Positions 9,371 to 20,170 of a DNA stretch of 64,000 bases are shown one piece after another. Each line of letters opens with the position of its first letter. Position 1 is the stretch's first letter. This stretch comes from Burkholderiaceae bacterium (GTDB lineage: Bacteria; Pseudomonadota; Gammaproteobacteria; Burkholderiales; Burkholderiaceae), in NCBI GenBank assembly GCA_947462685.1, contig CANHPL010000004.1, forward strand, positions 50,850 to 114,849, read 5' to 3'. The notes under the pieces were generated by a model. The model was not told the origin of the DNA. It did no database searches and saw only the letters and a program-made list of their open reading frames with translations. A program made the translations under genes and the position numbers.

Positions 9371-9796
9371 TTAAGGTTTAGGTAGTCCCATAACTAATTT
9401 GCCTGCTCCTAGTTGACGTTTTTCGAACCAATTGGAATTCATCTCTAAAGCGTATCGAATAGGTTTTAAGGGGCAGTGATTTTCCTCAGATTGAGGTTTC
9501 ATTTCTTCAACATTAACGATTTTGCCATCATCATCGATAAATGCGATAGAGAGTGGCAAAAGGGTGTTTTTCATCCAAAAGCAATGCCCTGCCTTTTGCT
9601 CAAAAACGAATAGCATGCCATTTTGTTCAGGCATGGACTTCCTATACATGAGACCTAATTGTTGACTAGATGCGGTACTTGCAACCTCTGCTTTGATTAT
9701 GTTTTTGTCAATTTTTAAGTTAATGACAGGCAATGCCGAACTATAGGCAAGACAAGGGAGGATTGCGAATATGGAAGAGATATAAATTTTCAACAT
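9371..9796 (-). CDS. DUF192 family exported protein
   Basis: This is a 141-residue protein with an N-terminal signal peptide (hydrophobic residues 4-18, likely cleavage near AYSSA). A DUF192 domain follows, with GLMYRKSMPEQNGMLFVF and CFWMKNTLLPLSIAFID. The family function is unknown; it is a small beta-rich fold. It is transcribed towards ppnP with no gap and has a 400-base gene-poor region upstream. Confidence 0.85.
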   Translation of the reverse strand: MLKIYISSIFAILPCLAYSSALPVINLKIDKNIIKAEVASTASSQQLGLMYRKSMPEQNGMLFVFEQKAGHCFWMKNTLLPLSIAFIDDDGKIVNVEEMKPQSEENHCPLKPIRYALEMNSNWFEKRQLGAGKLVMGLPKP

Positions 9797-10154
9797 ATGT
9801 CCTTAGAAAATTAATTAATAAATATTAAATGAATGATTTCGGGAAATTAAATCACCTTAAAATATCCTGTAATAAGAATGATTGTAGAAGACTAGCAATT
9901 TAATTTGTAATAGTATGACATTAGAGCAAATTACCTTTTATTCAGATTTGTTTATCGATATACCCGAGAATCTAATTACCCGCTATCAAGAATCGATTTT
10001 TTCTAAGAGAGTGACTTATGCGTTGCTCGTTTAATGAATGGCGCTAAACAAGTATCATGCTCTAGCTTTGGTTAAGTCTTAATTGATAACATAAAATGTA
10101 CTTTTGGATACTGCCGCTGTAGAGGCTATCAAAGTTTTTCAACGCGTTAAAAAC
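9797..10154. other. Gene-poor region with a 39-codon ORF
   Basis: This is the only long stretch without a recognised gene. It is very AT-rich. It holds one short open frame on the + strand (9915-10034) that would encode 39 residues beginning MTLEQITFYSDLF. Just past its stop, another frame reads ARLMNGAKQVSC and then stops, which would fit a frameshifted remnant. No clear ribosome binding site precedes the ATG. I do not recognise the peptide. It could be a small gene, a decayed gene or chance. Confidence 0.3.
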
Positions 10155-10179
10155 AAAAAAACCCCTTAAAGGGGTTTTT
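10155..10179 (-). terminator. Rho-independent terminator of the cold-shock gene
   Basis: The arms AAAAACCCC and GGGGTTTTT enclose a five-base loop. Read on the minus strand the hairpin is followed by a long T tract, as expected for the csp transcript that ends about 30 bases upstream. Confidence 0.85.
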
Positions 10180-10208
10180 GTCCAACATCCTATAAAGGAT
10201 TAACTCAA

Positions 10209-10412
10209 TTAAGCACCTTGAATATTGGTAGCTTGTTTGCCTTTTGGGCCTTGAGTAATATCAAAGGTAACTTTTTGACCTTCTTTGAGGGTTTTGAAAC
10301 CACTCATTGTAATTGCGCTGAAGTGAGCAAATAACTCTTCTTCACCATCATCAGGTTTGATAAAACCAAAACCTTTTGCATCATTAAACCATTTTACGAC
10401 ACCGGTTGCCAT
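10209..10412 (-). CDS. Cold-shock protein (CspA family)
   Basis: This is a 67-residue single cold-shock domain that binds single-stranded RNA and DNA. RNP1 KGFGFIKPD (near 13-21) and RNP2 LFAHFSAI (near 27-34) are intact, and the start [14 protein letters not shown] is standard. A good ribosome binding site (AACGGAG) precedes the ATG. A leader of roughly 100 bases separates it from the nearest promoter-like sequence, as is usual for csp genes. It cannot be told apart from CspA, CspC or CspE by sequence alone. Confidence 0.95.
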   Translation of the reverse strand: MATGVVKWFNDAKGFGFIKPDDGEEELFAHFSAITMSGFKTLKEGQKVTFDITQGPKGKQATNIQGA

Positions 10413-10516
10413 TCGAACTCCGTTACATTTTAAAGAATCAATCTTGAAGCGTGAAAAACATTAAAGCTAACACATCTACAAGCCTCGTGTATAAAACCTC
10501 TAATACACATAGCTTG

Positions 10517-10545
10517 ATTGTTTTCCTTTATTGTCATTATGTCAA
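10517..10545 (-). promoter_or_regulatory. Possible promoter of the cold-shock gene
   Basis: On the minus strand a perfect TTGACA (10545-10540) is followed after 17 bases by AACAAT (10522-10517), a 4 of 6 match to the -10 consensus. It would give a leader of about 100 bases. The call rests on the strong -35 element. Confidence 0.42.
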
Positions 10546-10691
10546 GGCGTAATAGGTCAAAAAACATTAGTATTTGCCCTAAAAGAACACATTTTTTGTT
10601 AAATTATGAATATTGTTGCTGTTTTAAAGAAAATTTAGTCTATAAACACCCAAAAAAAACAGTAAATTGAGCAAATGATTAGAATCTAGGT

Positions 10692-11051
10692 ATGAACACG
10701 AAATTAAGCAAAAATACGATTCTAGCCATGAATCCTTCCTTGCCTTTGACTGGCGACGATAGGACTACTGCCTTGGATCGTGAGGCTAAAAAAGTTGAGC
10801 CTCCACCACTCTATAAAGTGGTTTTGTTAAATGATGACTTCACACCAATGGAGTTTGTAGTCATGGTGATTCAAGAGTATTTTCATAAAGATCAGGAAAC
10901 TGCCACTAGAATTATGTTACAAGTACATTTAGAAGGAAAAGGTGTATGCGGTGTTTATACACATGATGTAGCAGCAACAAAAGTCGCTCACGTAACAGAA
11001 ATTTCCCGTAAGTCGGGTCACCCTTTGCAATGCATGATGGAGGAAGTATGA
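10692..11051 (+). CDS. clpS: ATP-dependent Clp protease adaptor ClpS
   Basis: ClpS delivers N-degron substrates to ClpAP. The core contains [17 protein letters not shown] (near 41-57), with the N-degron pocket residues, and later [14 protein letters not shown] (near 84-97). The length is 119 residues, with a disordered N-terminal arm of about 38 residues that is needed in the family for engaging ClpA. The stop overlaps the clpA start (ATGA), which implies coupled translation. Confidence 0.96.
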   Translation: MNTKLSKNTILAMNPSLPLTGDDRTTALDREAKKVEPPPLYKVVLLNDDFTPMEFVVMVIQEYFHKDQETATRIMLQVHLEGKGVCGVYTHDVAATKVAHVTEISRKSGHPLQCMMEEV

Positions 11052-13348
11052 TTGCCCAAGAACTAGAAGTCAGTTTACATATGGCTTTTGTGGATGCACG
11101 TGCCGCACGTCATGAGTTCATTACGGTAGAACATTTATTAAGTGCCCTATTAGATAATGCGACTGCTGTGGAAGTTTTAAAGGCCTGCGCCGTGAATATT
11201 GCAGACCTTCGAGCACAACTAAAGAACTTCATCAATGACAACACGCCTATCGTCCCTGGCACTGAAGAAGTTGATACTCAACCCACACTTGGATTTCAGC
11301 GAGTCATCCAACGTGCCATTATGCATGTTCAATCTACATCAAGTGGCAAGAAAGAAGTTACCGGGGCCAATGTATTAGTTGCGATTTTTGGTGAAAAAGA
11401 TTCTCATGCTGTGTATTACCTGCAACAGCAAGGAGTAACCCGTTTAGATGTTGTGAATTTTATCAGTCATGGCATTCGTAAAGATCAAGCAGATTCTCCA
11501 AAACCTGAGTCAGCAGGTACAGAAACTGATGATGCCGCCAATGGTGGAAAAGATAGTCCGTTAGAACAATATACTCAAAACCTCAATGTATTAGCTCGCC
11601 AAGGAAAAATAGATCCACTTATTGGGCGTGAACATGAAGTTGAAAGAGTAATACAAATATTGTGCCGTCGCAGAAAAAATAATCCATTATTAGTGGGTGA
11701 AGCTGGTGTAGGTAAAACAGCCATTGCAGAAGGGCTCGCTTGGAGAATCACGCAAGGTGATGTGCCAGACATATTAAAAGAAGCAATGGTTTATTCTTTA
11801 GATATGGGAGCGTTACTCGCCGGCACAAAATACCGAGGTGATTTTGAGCAACGCTTAAAGGCTGTCTTGAAATCATTGAAAGATAATGTGCATGCGGTTT
11901 TGTTTATTGATGAGATTCATACATTAATTGGAGCTGGTGCGGCATCAGGGGGTACATTAGATGCTAGCAACTTGTTGAAGCCCGCTTTATCTAGTGGTCA
12001 ATTAAAATGTATTGGCGCCACGACATTCACGGAATATCGAGGTATCTTTGAGAAAGATGCGGCTTTATCCAGAAGATTTCAGAAAATAGATGTTCTTGAG
12101 CCTTCTGTAGATCAGACTGTACAGATCCTACGCGGACTCAAGTCGCGCTTTGAAGAGCATCATGGGGTCAAGTACTCGCAGAGCGCTTTAAGCGCCGCCG
12201 CAGAGCTCTCCTCGCGTTATATCAATGACAGGCAGTTGCCAGATAAAGCAATCGATGTCATCGATGAAGCTGGTGCAGCGCAGCGTATATTGCCAAAATC
12301 CAAACAAAAGAAAACCATTGGACGTCTAGAGATTGAAGACATTGTTTCTAAAATCGCTCGGATTCCAGCACAGTCTGTGAGTGTTGATGATCGTAGCAAG
12401 TTACAAACCTTAGACCGTGATTTAAAAAGCGTGGTCTTTGGGCAAGATCCTGCAATTGAAGCTCTCGCGTCAGCGATTAAGATGGCTAGAGCTGGTTTAG
12501 GTAAAGTCGACAAGCCAATCGGGTCATTTTTATTCTCAGGACCAACTGGCGTTGGAAAAACTGAAGTTGCAAAACAGTTGGCTTTTATCATGGGCGTCGA
12601 GCTCTTACGTTTTGATATGTCCGAATACATGGAGCGACATGCCGTGAGTCGATTGATCGGCGCACCTCCGGGATATGTTGGTTTTGATCAGGGTGGATTA
12701 TTAACCGAAGGGGTCAATAAAAAACCACATTGTGTTTTGTTACTGGACGAAATTGAAAAAGCTCACCCGGACATCTTTAATATCTTGTTGCAGGTGATGG
12801 ATCATGGCACTTTGACAGATAATAATGGCCGTAAAGCTGATTTCAGAAATGTCATTATTGTCATGACAACCAATGCTGGTGCTGAAACGATGAATAAGGC
12901 AACTATTGGTTTTACAAATCCACGTGAGTCTGGTGACGAAATGGCAGATATCAAGAAGATGTTTACGCCAGAGTTCCGGAATCGTTTAGACGCTATTGTT
13001 TCATTTAAAGCGCTTGATGAATCGATTATTCTCCGTGTCGTCGACAAATTCCTCATGCAGTTAGAAGAGCAGTTACATGAGAAAAAAGTAGATGCTACAT
13101 TTTCCTCTGGATTACGTACTTACCTTGCTAAAAAGGGATTTGATCCGCTGATGGGAGCACGTCCAATGCAGCGTCTCATTCAAGATACTGTCCGCAAAGC
13201 CTTAGCTGATGAGTTATTGTTTGGCAAATTAGTCAATGGCGGCACCGTCTTGGTGGATGTTGATGCGGATGATCAAGTAATTTTGGAGATTCATGCTGCG
13301 GCAGTTAAAGGAAAGACAGCCTCAACAGAAACTTCAGAAGAACTGTAA
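11048..13348 (+). CDS. clpA: ATP-dependent Clp protease ATP-binding subunit ClpA
   Basis: ClpA is the AAA+ unfoldase that feeds ClpP. An N-terminal Clp-N repeat domain is followed by D1 with Walker [10 protein letters not shown] (near 217) and Walker [11 protein letters not shown]2 follows with Walker [10 protein letters not shown] (near 498) and Walker [12 protein letters not shown]. An IGF tripeptide near 619, in [10 protein letters not shown], matches the ClpP-docking loop. I start it at the ATG at 11048 and not at the longer ORF start, because a strong GGAGGA site precedes it and ClpA proteins begin MIAQELE. The length is 766 residues. Confidence 0.97.
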   Translation: MIAQELEVSLHMAFVDARAARHEFITVEHLLSALLDNATAVEVLKACAVNIADLRAQLKNFINDNTPIVPGTEEVDTQPTLGFQRVIQRAIMHVQSTSSGKKEVTGANVLVAIFGEKDSHAVYYLQQQGVTRLDVVNFISHGIRKDQADSPKPESAGTETDDAANGGKDSPLEQYTQNLNVLARQGKIDPLIGREHEVERVIQILCRRRKNNPLLVGEAGVGKTAIAEGLAWRITQGDVPDILKEAMVYSLDMGALLAGTKYRGDFEQRLKAVLKSLKDNVHAVLFIDEIHTLIGAGAASGGTLDASNLLKPALSSGQLKCIGATTFTEYRGIFEKDAALSRRFQKIDVLEPSVDQTVQILRGLKSRFEEHHGVKYSQSALSAAAELSSRYINDRQLPDKAIDVIDEAGAAQRILPKSKQKKTIGRLEIEDIVSKIARIPAQSVSVDDRSKLQTLDRDLKSVVFGQDPAIEALASAIKMARAGLGKVDKPIGSFLFSGPTGVGKTEVAKQLAFIMGVELLRFDMSEYMERHAVSRLIGAPPGYVGFDQGGLLTEGVNKKPHCVLLLDEIEKAHPDIFNILLQVMDHGTLTDNNGRKADFRNVIIVMTTNAGAETMNKATIGFTNPRESGDEMADIKKMFTPEFRNRLDAIVSFKALDESIILRVVDKFLMQLEEQLHEKKVDATFSSGLRTYLAKKGFDPLMGARPMQRLIQDTVRKALADELLFGKLVNGGTVLVDVDADDQVILEIHAAAVKGKTASTETSEEL

Positions 13349-13362
13349 TACTGAGAAATACA

Positions 13363-13395
13363 CTAAAAAAGCCTCGTTAATCGAGGCTTTTTTAG
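13363..13395 (+). terminator. Bidirectional terminator between clpA and dut
   Basis: The perfect arms CTAAAAAAGCCTCG and CGAGGCTTTTTTAG surround a five-base loop. The A and T runs on both sides let it serve both convergent units. Confidence 0.93.
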
Positions 13396-13461
13396 ATCCC
13401 AGAGATGACCGTGTATCTGGTGCTGCGCTATAGGCTTAAGTAATCAATTTAACTAATTGTT

Positions 13462-13911
13462 TTAGGTCTTTCCAGTACTTCCAAAGCCACCTTCACCACG
13501 ATCAGAAGATGCGAATTCATCAACAATCGACCATTCAATTTGCATGACTGGAACGATGACAATCTGCGCCAAACGCTCCATGGGCTCCAATCGAAAGCTA
13601 GAAGTGCCACGATTCCAGGTACTGATCATTAACTGCCCTTGATAGTCTGAGTCGATAAGTCCTACGAGATTACCCAAGACAATGCCATGCTTGTGCCCAA
13701 GGCCAGAGCGAGGCAGAATCATGGCGCAGTACCTAGGGTCGTTAATGTAAATAGAAATACCCGTAGGGACAAGTAAAGTTTGTCCAGGGGCAATATCGAT
13801 TGCCTCATCTAAGCAGGCTCTTAAATCTAATCCAGCACTGCCCGGAGTGGCGTATTGAGGAAGTTGTGAACGCATCCGCTCATCAATAATTTTTACTTGA
13901 AGTTTTTGCAT
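13462..13911 (-). CDS. dut: Deoxyuridine 5'-triphosphate nucleotidohydrolase
   Basis: The trimeric dUTPase splits dUTP to dUMP and pyrophosphate, keeping uracil out of DNA and supplying dTMP synthesis. All five motifs are visible: [34 protein letters not shown] and the C-terminal glycine-rich [10 protein letters not shown]. The length of 149 residues is standard. It follows coaBC by five bases on the same strand; the coaBC-dut pair is common in proteobacteria. Confidence 0.97.
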   Translation of the reverse strand: MQKLQVKIIDERMRSQLPQYATPGSAGLDLRACLDEAIDIAPGQTLLVPTGISIYINDPRYCAMILPRSGLGHKHGIVLGNLVGLIDSDYQGQLMISTWNRGTSSFRLEPMERLAQIVIVPVMQIEWSIVDEFASSDRGEGGFGSTGKT

Positions 13912-13916
13912 ATGAG

Positions 13917-15152
13917 TTACTTTAATAAACGATGTGCTACTTGAAAAATAATGTCGCGCGCTAGAGCAAGCTTGTCAGATGGACCAAGACTTAATTCCCC
14001 ATGAGAGTCAATCAAAGTAACTTGATTGATATCTTCCCCAAAAGTACTAGGCCCATGATTGGCGATTAATAAGGGAATTTTTTTTGCAATAAGCTTTTTT
14101 TTGCCGTATTCAAGAATATTTTCTGACTCTGCGGCAAAGCCGATACAAAAAGCAGACTGACCAACAGGACTAGTGGCAAAGTCCAACAAAATATCTGGGT
14201 TTTGTACAAGCTCTAAAGTAAGAGTATCTGATGCAGACTGCTTCTTCATTTTTTGAGAAGCTACTTGACTTACACGCCAATCAGCTACAGCTGCAACACT
14301 AAAAAATACATCGCAATGCGACTGCGACATCACAGCAGCATGCATTTCTGTGGCGCTTTGCACATATATTCTTTTCGTTTTTCCAAGAAACGCTAGGGGG
14401 GTGTCTAGATGAACAGAACCACTAATTAACTGAACTTCAGCACCAGCCTCAACAGCTGCCCTGGCAATGGCGAATCCCATTTTTCCCGAACTACGGTTTG
14501 TAATACCCCTGACAGGATCTATCTCCTCAAAGGTGGGGCCAGCAGTAATCAGTACTTTTTTCCCTTGCAGAAGCTTTGGTTGAAAAAATGCAATTACAGA
14601 CTCGCAGATTTCAATGGGCTCTAACATACGTCCCATACCAACTTCTCCACAGGCTTGATCGCCACTTGCAGGCCCTAATATGGTTACTTGATCTTGCAAC
14701 AAACGTTGCACACTTCTTTGTGTAGCCACATGCTCCCACATTTGACGATTCATCGCTGGCGTAATGAGAAGAGGGCACGGCGCAATTTCACCTTGTGACT
14801 CATGGCCTTTAGCAAGGCATAAGGTGCTTAATAAGTCATTCGCAAGACCTAAAGAAAGTTTAGCCATGAAATCAGCGCTAGCAGGAGCAATCAAAATTGC
14901 ATCGACATCTCTGGTGAGCTCGATATGGGGCATGCCATTTGCGATGCGAGTATCCCATTGACTTAAAAACACCGGATTTCCAGATACTGCTTGCATCGTT
15001 GTTGGAGTCACAAATTGAGTCGCTGCATCTGTCATTACTACTTGCACTTGAGCACCCTGCTTAATCAACTGGCGAACAAGTTCAGGAGATTTGTAAGCAG
15101 CTATCCCACCTGAAATACCAAGCAGAATTTTTTTATTATTGAGAGACATCAT
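13917..15152 (-). CDS. coaBC: Bifunctional phosphopantothenoylcysteine decarboxylase/ligase CoaBC
   Basis: CoaBC carries out two steps of coenzyme A synthesis. The N-terminal flavoprotein (CoaC) has [18 protein letters not shown], the PAMNRQMW motif and the cysteine in [13 protein letters not shown]. The C-terminal CoaB ligase begins at [20 protein letters not shown] and includes NRSSGKMG. I start it at the ATG at 15152, which lies about nine bases after a GGAG site; the ORF track starts seven codons earlier at a TTG. The length is 411 residues. It follows lspA closely. Confidence 0.95.
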   Translation of the reverse strand: MMSLNNKKILLGISGGIAAYKSPELVRQLIKQGAQVQVVMTDAATQFVTPTTMQAVSGNPVFLSQWDTRIANGMPHIELTRDVDAILIAPASADFMAKLSLGLANDLLSTLCLAKGHESQGEIAPCPLLITPAMNRQMWEHVATQRSVQRLLQDQVTILGPASGDQACGEVGMGRMLEPIEICESVIAFFQPKLLQGKKVLITAGPTFEEIDPVRGITNRSSGKMGFAIARAAVEAGAEVQLISGSVHLDTPLAFLGKTKRIYVQSATEMHAAVMSQSHCDVFFSVAAVADWRVSQVASQKMKKQSASDTLTLELVQNPDILLDFATSPVGQSAFCIGFAAESENILEYGKKKLIAKKIPLLIANHGPSTFGEDINQVTLIDSHGELSLGPSDKLALARDIIFQVAHRLLK

Positions 15153-15173
15153 AGTAGAACTCTCCATTTTCAA

Positions 15174-15683
15174 TCAACGTCGTTTGATCACACGTATTAG
15201 CTCATCAATAATTAATAAGCCTGTACCCAACGTGATGGCACTGTCAGCAATGTTAAACGCCGGCCAGTGATACTGTTGGTAATATACATCAATGAAATCA
15301 ACTACTGCGCCATGGACAAAGCGGTCTATTAAATTACCTATTGCACCACCAAGTATGAGAGAGATTGAAAAACAAAAGATTCCCTGATTGGCATGGCGTT
15401 TTAAAAGCCATAACATTACGATTACAGCGAATGATCCAATACCAATAAAAAACCATTTTTGCCAACCGCCTTCATTCGCTAAAAATGAAAATGCTGCTCC
15501 TGGGTTATAAACAAGTACCCAATTCAAAAACGCGTTGATTTTACGTGAACCATGCTCAGCAATTTGACTAAGCGTAATCCATTTTGTGGCTTGATCAATC
15601 AGGATGACAAATATCGAAATGCATAACCACATGAAGAAATCATTTGAATGTTGATTTGTAAATGTAGACCTACCTTTAGCCAT
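15174..15683 (-). CDS. lspA: Lipoprotein signal peptidase
   Basis: LspA is the inner-membrane aspartyl protease that removes the signal peptide from diacylated prolipoproteins. Four hydrophobic segments are visible. The catalytic aspartates sit in GNLIDR and in FNIADSAI; the conserved VYNPGAAFSFLA stretch is also present. The length of 169 residues is normal. An AGGGG site precedes the ATG. It lies 18 bases after ileS, and the pair ileS-lspA is widely conserved. Confidence 0.97.
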   Translation of the reverse strand: MAKGRSTFTNQHSNDFFMWLCISIFVILIDQATKWITLSQIAEHGSRKINAFLNWVLVYNPGAAFSFLANEGGWQKWFFIGIGSFAVIVMLWLLKRHANQGIFCFSISLILGGAIGNLIDRFVHGAVVDFIDVYYQQYHWPAFNIADSAITLGTGLLIIDELIRVIKRR

Positions 15684-15701
15684 GACTTTACCCCTTAGAT
15701 T

Positions 15702-18542
15702 CTATGCATAATGTCGTATTTCACCAGTGCCATGAAGATTAACGTCACATCTTTCACAAAGCTCTGGGTGCGATGGGAGACTTCCTACTGCTGGAGTATA
15801 GTGCCAGCAACGGGTACACTTTAAAAATGAAGAAGCTCTTACCGCAACTTGCAACGGAGCACCGGTCGTCGTTGTTATAACTTCGGCCTTTGAGGTGATC
15901 AGAACAAACTTCAATTCAGGACCAATACTTTTTAAAATTTCAGCTTGCTCCGGTGGTGCTTCAATTGTGATTTCAGCTTGCAGTGAAGAGCCAACTTTTC
16001 CAGCCTCTCGTTCAATTTCAATGGCCTTGGTCACATCTTGACGAATATGACGAATTTTATTCCACTTTTGAAGTAAATCAGGTGCATTTGATGTGGTTGG
16101 GACAGCTTGATATTCAGTCGTAAAAATAGTCGTTGAATGGCCCATATTACGATTAAATGTTTGCCATGCTTCTTCCGCTGTAAATGAAAGGAAGGGCGCC
16201 ATCCAATGCAACATAGAATCAATGATGATATGTAAAACCGTTTGAGCACTTTTACGCGAACTTGCACTTGGTGAGTTGGTGTACAAACGATCTTTTAAGA
16301 TATCTAAATAAAAGCCACCAAGGTCTTCAGTACAAAATGACATGATGCGGGATACAGCGGTATGAAACTCATAACGATCGTAGAGCTCCATGAGCTCACT
16401 TTGAACCTGAGAAGTTAAGGCGAGCATATACTGATCAATCTCTACAAGTTCGAGGATAGTAACTGCTTCTTTTGGTTGATCAAAATCACTCACATTAGCT
16501 AGTAAAAAACGTAAGGTATTTCTAATTCGACGATAAGATTCAACCACTCTTTTTAAGATTTCATCTGAGATAGTCATCTCACCGGAATAGTCAGTTGAAG
16601 CTGTCCATAAACGGATGATTTCTGCCCCCATCTTATCTGCAACTTCTTGAGGCGCAATCACATTTCCTAGAGATTTACTCATTTTTCTGCCGTTACCATC
16701 GACAGTAAAGCCATGGGTTAGCAGTGCTTTATAGGGTGGCTTGCCATCTAACATGACACCTGTGAGTAACGAAGAATGAAACCATCCGCGGTGCTGGTCT
16801 GAGCCCTCTAGATATAAATCAGCCCAACGATCATGATCTGAGTGCAATTCTTGTTGGTGTGAACCACGAATGACATGCCAATGTGTGCTGCCCGAGTCAA
16901 ACCAAACATCTAATGTGTCTTTATTTTTTTCGTACAGATCAGCGTCCGCACCCAAGAAAGCATGAATATCTAGAGTTTGCCATGCTTCTATGCCATGAAC
17001 CTCAATTAATTTTGCAATAGCCTCCATGTGCTCTAAGGTTTGGGGATGAAGCTCCCCCGTTTGCCGGTGCACAAAAAATGCCATGGGGACGCCCCATTGC
17101 CTTTGCCTTGATAAAGTCCAATCCGGACGATTTGCAATCATGCCATGAAGACGTTGTTTACCCCAAGCTGGATAAAAGTGCGTCGTCTCAATCCCCGCAA
17201 GAGCCATCTCACGCAAACTTTGAGAGGTTCCAGCAGGTTTGAAATCCATACTGGCAAACCATTGCGAAGTTGCTCTGTAAATAATGGGCGTTTTATGTCG
17301 CCAACAATGCATATAGGAGTGAGTAAACTCAATAGCCTTTAAGAGCGATCCTGCTTGAGATAAGGCTTGCACAATATTTGGGTTTGCCTTCCATACAAAT
17401 TGACCACCAAATAAAGGCAGATTATTAGCGTAGACACCATTGCTCATAACAGGACTAATAATGTCAGTATCTTTTAAGCCATGAGCCTTGCAGGATTTAT
17501 AGTCTTCTTCACCGTAAGCTGGAGCGCTATGCACGATGCCAGTACCACTATCTAGGGTTACATATTGCGCGCAATAAACAGGAGATAGTCTTTGATATCC
17601 AGGATCAAGAGAGGCTAAGGGGTGCTCGAAAGAGAAATTTTCAAGAGCCTGTCCAAGACAAACTCCTAAGACCTTACCCTCAAGACCATAAGACTCGAGG
17701 CAGGCTTCTACCCTCTCTTTTGCCAAAATTAATAACTGCGTGCCAACATCAACCAACGCATATTCAAATTCTGGATGAACATTGAGGGCTTGATTAGACG
17801 GAATTGTCCAAGGAGTAGTCGTCCAAATAACAACACGCCCATCCTTTTGAGGAAATGTAGACAACCCAAATACTTGTGCGAGAGCATTTTTTTGACTCTG
17901 TTGAACACGAAAACCAACATCAATGGCAGGATCTTTTTTATCTTGATACTCCACTTCAGCTTCCGCCAAAGCTGATCCACAGTCAAAACACCAATTAACG
18001 GGCTTAAGCCCTCTAAAAACAAAGCCCTTTTTCATGATTTTTGCAAGGGCTCTTAATTCATTTGCCTCATTGGTAAAGTTCATGGTGAGATAAGGATTTT
18101 TCCAATCTCCAAGAACGCCTAGTCTTTCAAAATCGTTCTTTTGTTGCTCAATTTGCTCATTTGCGTAGGCACGAGCTTTTGCTTGAACTTCAGCAGTACT
18201 TAAGTTCTTACCATACTTTTTTTCAATTTGGATTTCGATTGGCATGCCATGACAATCCCAACCTGGAACATAAACTGCGTCAAAACCCATTAAAGTTTTA
18301 CTTTTGACGATCATGTCTTTTAAAATTTTATTGACCGCATGACCAATATGAATATTGCCATTTGCATAAGGAGGCCCATCATGCAAAATAAATTTTTCTC
18401 GGCCAGATCTCGCTGCGCGAATTAGCCCATAAATATTTTTTTCTTGCCATTCTTTGACCCAGCGTGGTTCACGCTTAGGTAAGTCCCCTCTCATTGGAAA
18501 AGGGGTATCCAGTAAATTGACAGGGTATTGGTTATCAGACAT
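15702..18542 (-). CDS. ileS: Isoleucyl-tRNA synthetase
   Basis: IleS is a class I synthetase that charges tRNA-Ile and edits valine. The HIGH motif appears in [11 protein letters not shown], and KMSKS in [12 protein letters not shown]. The editing domain includes [13 protein letters not shown]. The C-terminal zinc-binding cysteines CTRC and CERC mark the bacterial long form. I place the start at the ATG at 18542 (MSDNQYPVN), 17 codons inside the ORF-track start, because the longer form would run into ribF. The length is 946 residues. It begins one base after the ribF stop. Confidence 0.97.
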   Translation of the reverse strand: MSDNQYPVNLLDTPFPMRGDLPKREPRWVKEWQEKNIYGLIRAARSGREKFILHDGPPYANGNIHIGHAVNKILKDMIVKSKTLMGFDAVYVPGWDCHGMPIEIQIEKKYGKNLSTAEVQAKARAYANEQIEQQKNDFERLGVLGDWKNPYLTMNFTNEANELRALAKIMKKGFVFRGLKPVNWCFDCGSALAEAEVEYQDKKDPAIDVGFRVQQSQKNALAQVFGLSTFPQKDGRVVIWTTTPWTIPSNQALNVHPEFEYALVDVGTQLLILAKERVEACLESYGLEGKVLGVCLGQALENFSFEHPLASLDPGYQRLSPVYCAQYVTLDSGTGIVHSAPAYGEEDYKSCKAHGLKDTDIISPVMSNGVYANNLPLFGGQFVWKANPNIVQALSQAGSLLKAIEFTHSYMHCWRHKTPIIYRATSQWFASMDFKPAGTSQSLREMALAGIETTHFYPAWGKQRLHGMIANRPDWTLSRQRQWGVPMAFFVHRQTGELHPQTLEHMEAIAKLIEVHGIEAWQTLDIHAFLGADADLYEKNKDTLDVWFDSGSTHWHVIRGSHQQELHSDHDRWADLYLEGSDQHRGWFHSSLLTGVMLDGKPPYKALLTHGFTVDGNGRKMSKSLGNVIAPQEVADKMGAEIIRLWTASTDYSGEMTISDEILKRVVESYRRIRNTLRFLLANVSDFDQPKEAVTILELVEIDQYMLALTSQVQSELMELYDRYEFHTAVSRIMSFCTEDLGGFYLDILKDRLYTNSPSASSRKSAQTVLHIIIDSMLHWMAPFLSFTAEEAWQTFNRNMGHSTTIFTTEYQAVPTTSNAPDLLQKWNKIRHIRQDVTKAIEIEREAGKVGSSLQAEITIEAPPEQAEILKSIGPELKFVLITSKAEVITTTTGAPLQVAVRASSFLKCTRCWHYTPAVGSLPSHPELCERCDVNLHGTGEIRHYA

Positions 18543-18543
18543 A

Positions 18544-19485
18544 TTAATTTTTAAAATAATTTCTTGCAGCGTTCGCATCAGCCTCAATTGCAATTTGCAA
18601 AGAGGTTAAATCAGAGTATTTTGCCTCATCTCTGAGCTTTTTCAAAAATTCTACTTGGATAATTTTCCCATACACTTCTTCATGAAAATCAAATAGGTGT
18701 GTTTCCAGCAAAACACGACCAGCATCCTCAACAGTAGGTCGATAGCCTAAGCTGGCCACACCAGGAATAGGGTTTTTTCCTAAACCGTGTACTTGAACCA
18801 CAAAAATACCGGTCATTGCAGGAGGTCTTTGTTGAAAGCGATTTGTCATCGCCACATTTAAAGTTGGAAATCCTAAAGTTCGACCTAATTTTTTGCCATG
18901 GATAACATGCCCTGAAATCATATAGGGGCGACCCAATAATTGTTGAGCAAGCTTAAGATCACCTTGATGTAAAGCATTTCTAACCGCAGTACTAGAAATA
19001 CGTTGACTTTGAGAATCGTTGATCGTATTTAAAGCATGGACAGAAAAACCATATTGTTCCCCAGCTATTTTTAAGGATTCAATATTCCCAGCTCTTTTTG
19101 CACCGTAGTGGAAATCATCGCCAATGACGATGTGACGAGTATTTAATCCTTTTACGAGGATGTCATAAACAAATTCATTAGGAGTTTTTTTTGCAAAGTG
19201 GGCATTAAAGTGTTCAACAATCACAAGATCCACATTGGTTTTTTTTAATGCATCTAATTTATCTCTTAACCCCAAGATTCTTGCGGGAGCATTTTGGTGA
19301 GCAAAAAATTCTTTTGGATGCGGTTCAAAGGTTAACAAACACGTCTGTAGTTGGTGCTGTTGCGCATAAGTATGTAATTCTGCGAGCAACGCCTGATGCC
19401 CCAAGTGCACACCATCAAAATTACCAATGGTTAACGCGCACGGGGCCCGAATTAAAGAGGGGGGTATTCCACGAATAACTTTCAC
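18544..19485 (-). CDS. ribF: Bifunctional riboflavin kinase/FAD synthetase
   Basis: RibF phosphorylates riboflavin to FMN and adenylates it to FAD. The N-terminal FAD synthetase half carries [16 protein letters not shown] (near 20-35) and [14 protein letters not shown]. The C-terminal kinase half has [11 protein letters not shown] and ends with a [11 protein letters not shown] helix. The length of 313 residues is normal. It is the first gene of the ribF-ileS-lspA-coaBC-dut run and is divergent from purN with about 25 bases between, so promoters must be very close to the genes. Confidence 0.97.
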   Translation of the reverse strand: MKVIRGIPPSLIRAPCALTIGNFDGVHLGHQALLAELHTYAQQHQLQTCLLTFEPHPKEFFAHQNAPARILGLRDKLDALKKTNVDLVIVEHFNAHFAKKTPNEFVYDILVKGLNTRHIVIGDDFHYGAKRAGNIESLKIAGEQYGFSVHALNTINDSQSQRISSTAVRNALHQGDLKLAQQLLGRPYMISGHVIHGKKLGRTLGFPTLNVAMTNRFQQRPPAMTGIFVVQVHGLGKNPIPGVASLGYRPTVEDAGRVLLETHLFDFHEEVYGKIIQVEFLKKLRDEAKYSDLTSLQIAIEADANAARNYFKN

Positions 19486-19512
19486 AACAATTTATCAATT
19501 ATATTAGGGGTG

Positions 19513-20154
19513 ATGAAAAAAATTGTGATTCTTATTTCTGGACGTGGGTCAAATCTTGCCGCAATCCTTGAGGCCCAACATACAAGGGCTTGGGAAGCTC
19601 ATGTGGTACACGTCATTTGTAATCAACCTGATGCCCCAGGAATTGCAATTGCCAAGAAATTTGGCGTACAAGTCACGATTATTGATCACAAAAGCTTTTC
19701 TAACAGGTCTTTATATGACCAAGCTTTATTAGAAAAAACACGCAATCTTGAGCCAGATTTAGTTCTTTTAGCTGGTTATATGAGAATATTATCAAGTGAG
19801 TTTGTCCATCAATTTAGTAAGAGATTGATGAATATTCATCCTTCGTTATTGCCCAGTTTTCCTGGCTTAAATACCCATCGTGCAGCCTTAAGTGCTGGGG
19901 TTAAATGGCATGGAGCTACGGTGCACTTTGTTACAGAAGATTTAGATGTTGGCCCGATCGTTGCGCAAGGGATTGTGCCGGTTTTGCAAAACGACACCGA
20001 AGAGCTATTGGCAAATAGGGTTTTTGTCATCGAGCACTTGATTTATCCACAAGCAATTGAGTGGTTTATTCGGGAACAACTTGTTTTAGAGCAGGGAAAT
20101 GTTAGAGTAGAACCTGCGCAGCAACAATTTTTTATGTTGCCAACTACCCCTTAA
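19513..20154 (+). CDS. purN: Phosphoribosylglycinamide formyltransferase PurN
   Basis: PurN formylates GAR with 10-formyl-THF in purine synthesis. ISGRGSNLAAIL occurs at the N-terminus. The catalytic Asn and His are in MNIHPSLLPSFPG (near 110), and the Asp follows in GATVHFVTEDLDVGPIV. The length is about 213 residues. A GTG lies one codon upstream of the ATG I use; the AGGGG site is close to both. Two further + strand genes follow with short gaps. Confidence 0.96.
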   Translation: MKKIVILISGRGSNLAAILEAQHTRAWEAHVVHVICNQPDAPGIAIAKKFGVQVTIIDHKSFSNRSLYDQALLEKTRNLEPDLVLLAGYMRILSSEFVHQFSKRLMNIHPSLLPSFPGLNTHRAALSAGVKWHGATVHFVTEDLDVGPIVAQGIVPVLQNDTEELLANRVFVIEHLIYPQAIEWFIREQLVLEQGNVRVEPAQQQFFMLPTTP

Positions 20155-20170
20155 GGAATCATTCATTCTA

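Noticed and set aside
20045-20053. TTATCCACA, a perfect DnaA box
   Set aside because: It is single, lies inside purN and has no further boxes or AT-rich unwinding region around it, so it does not mark an origin.
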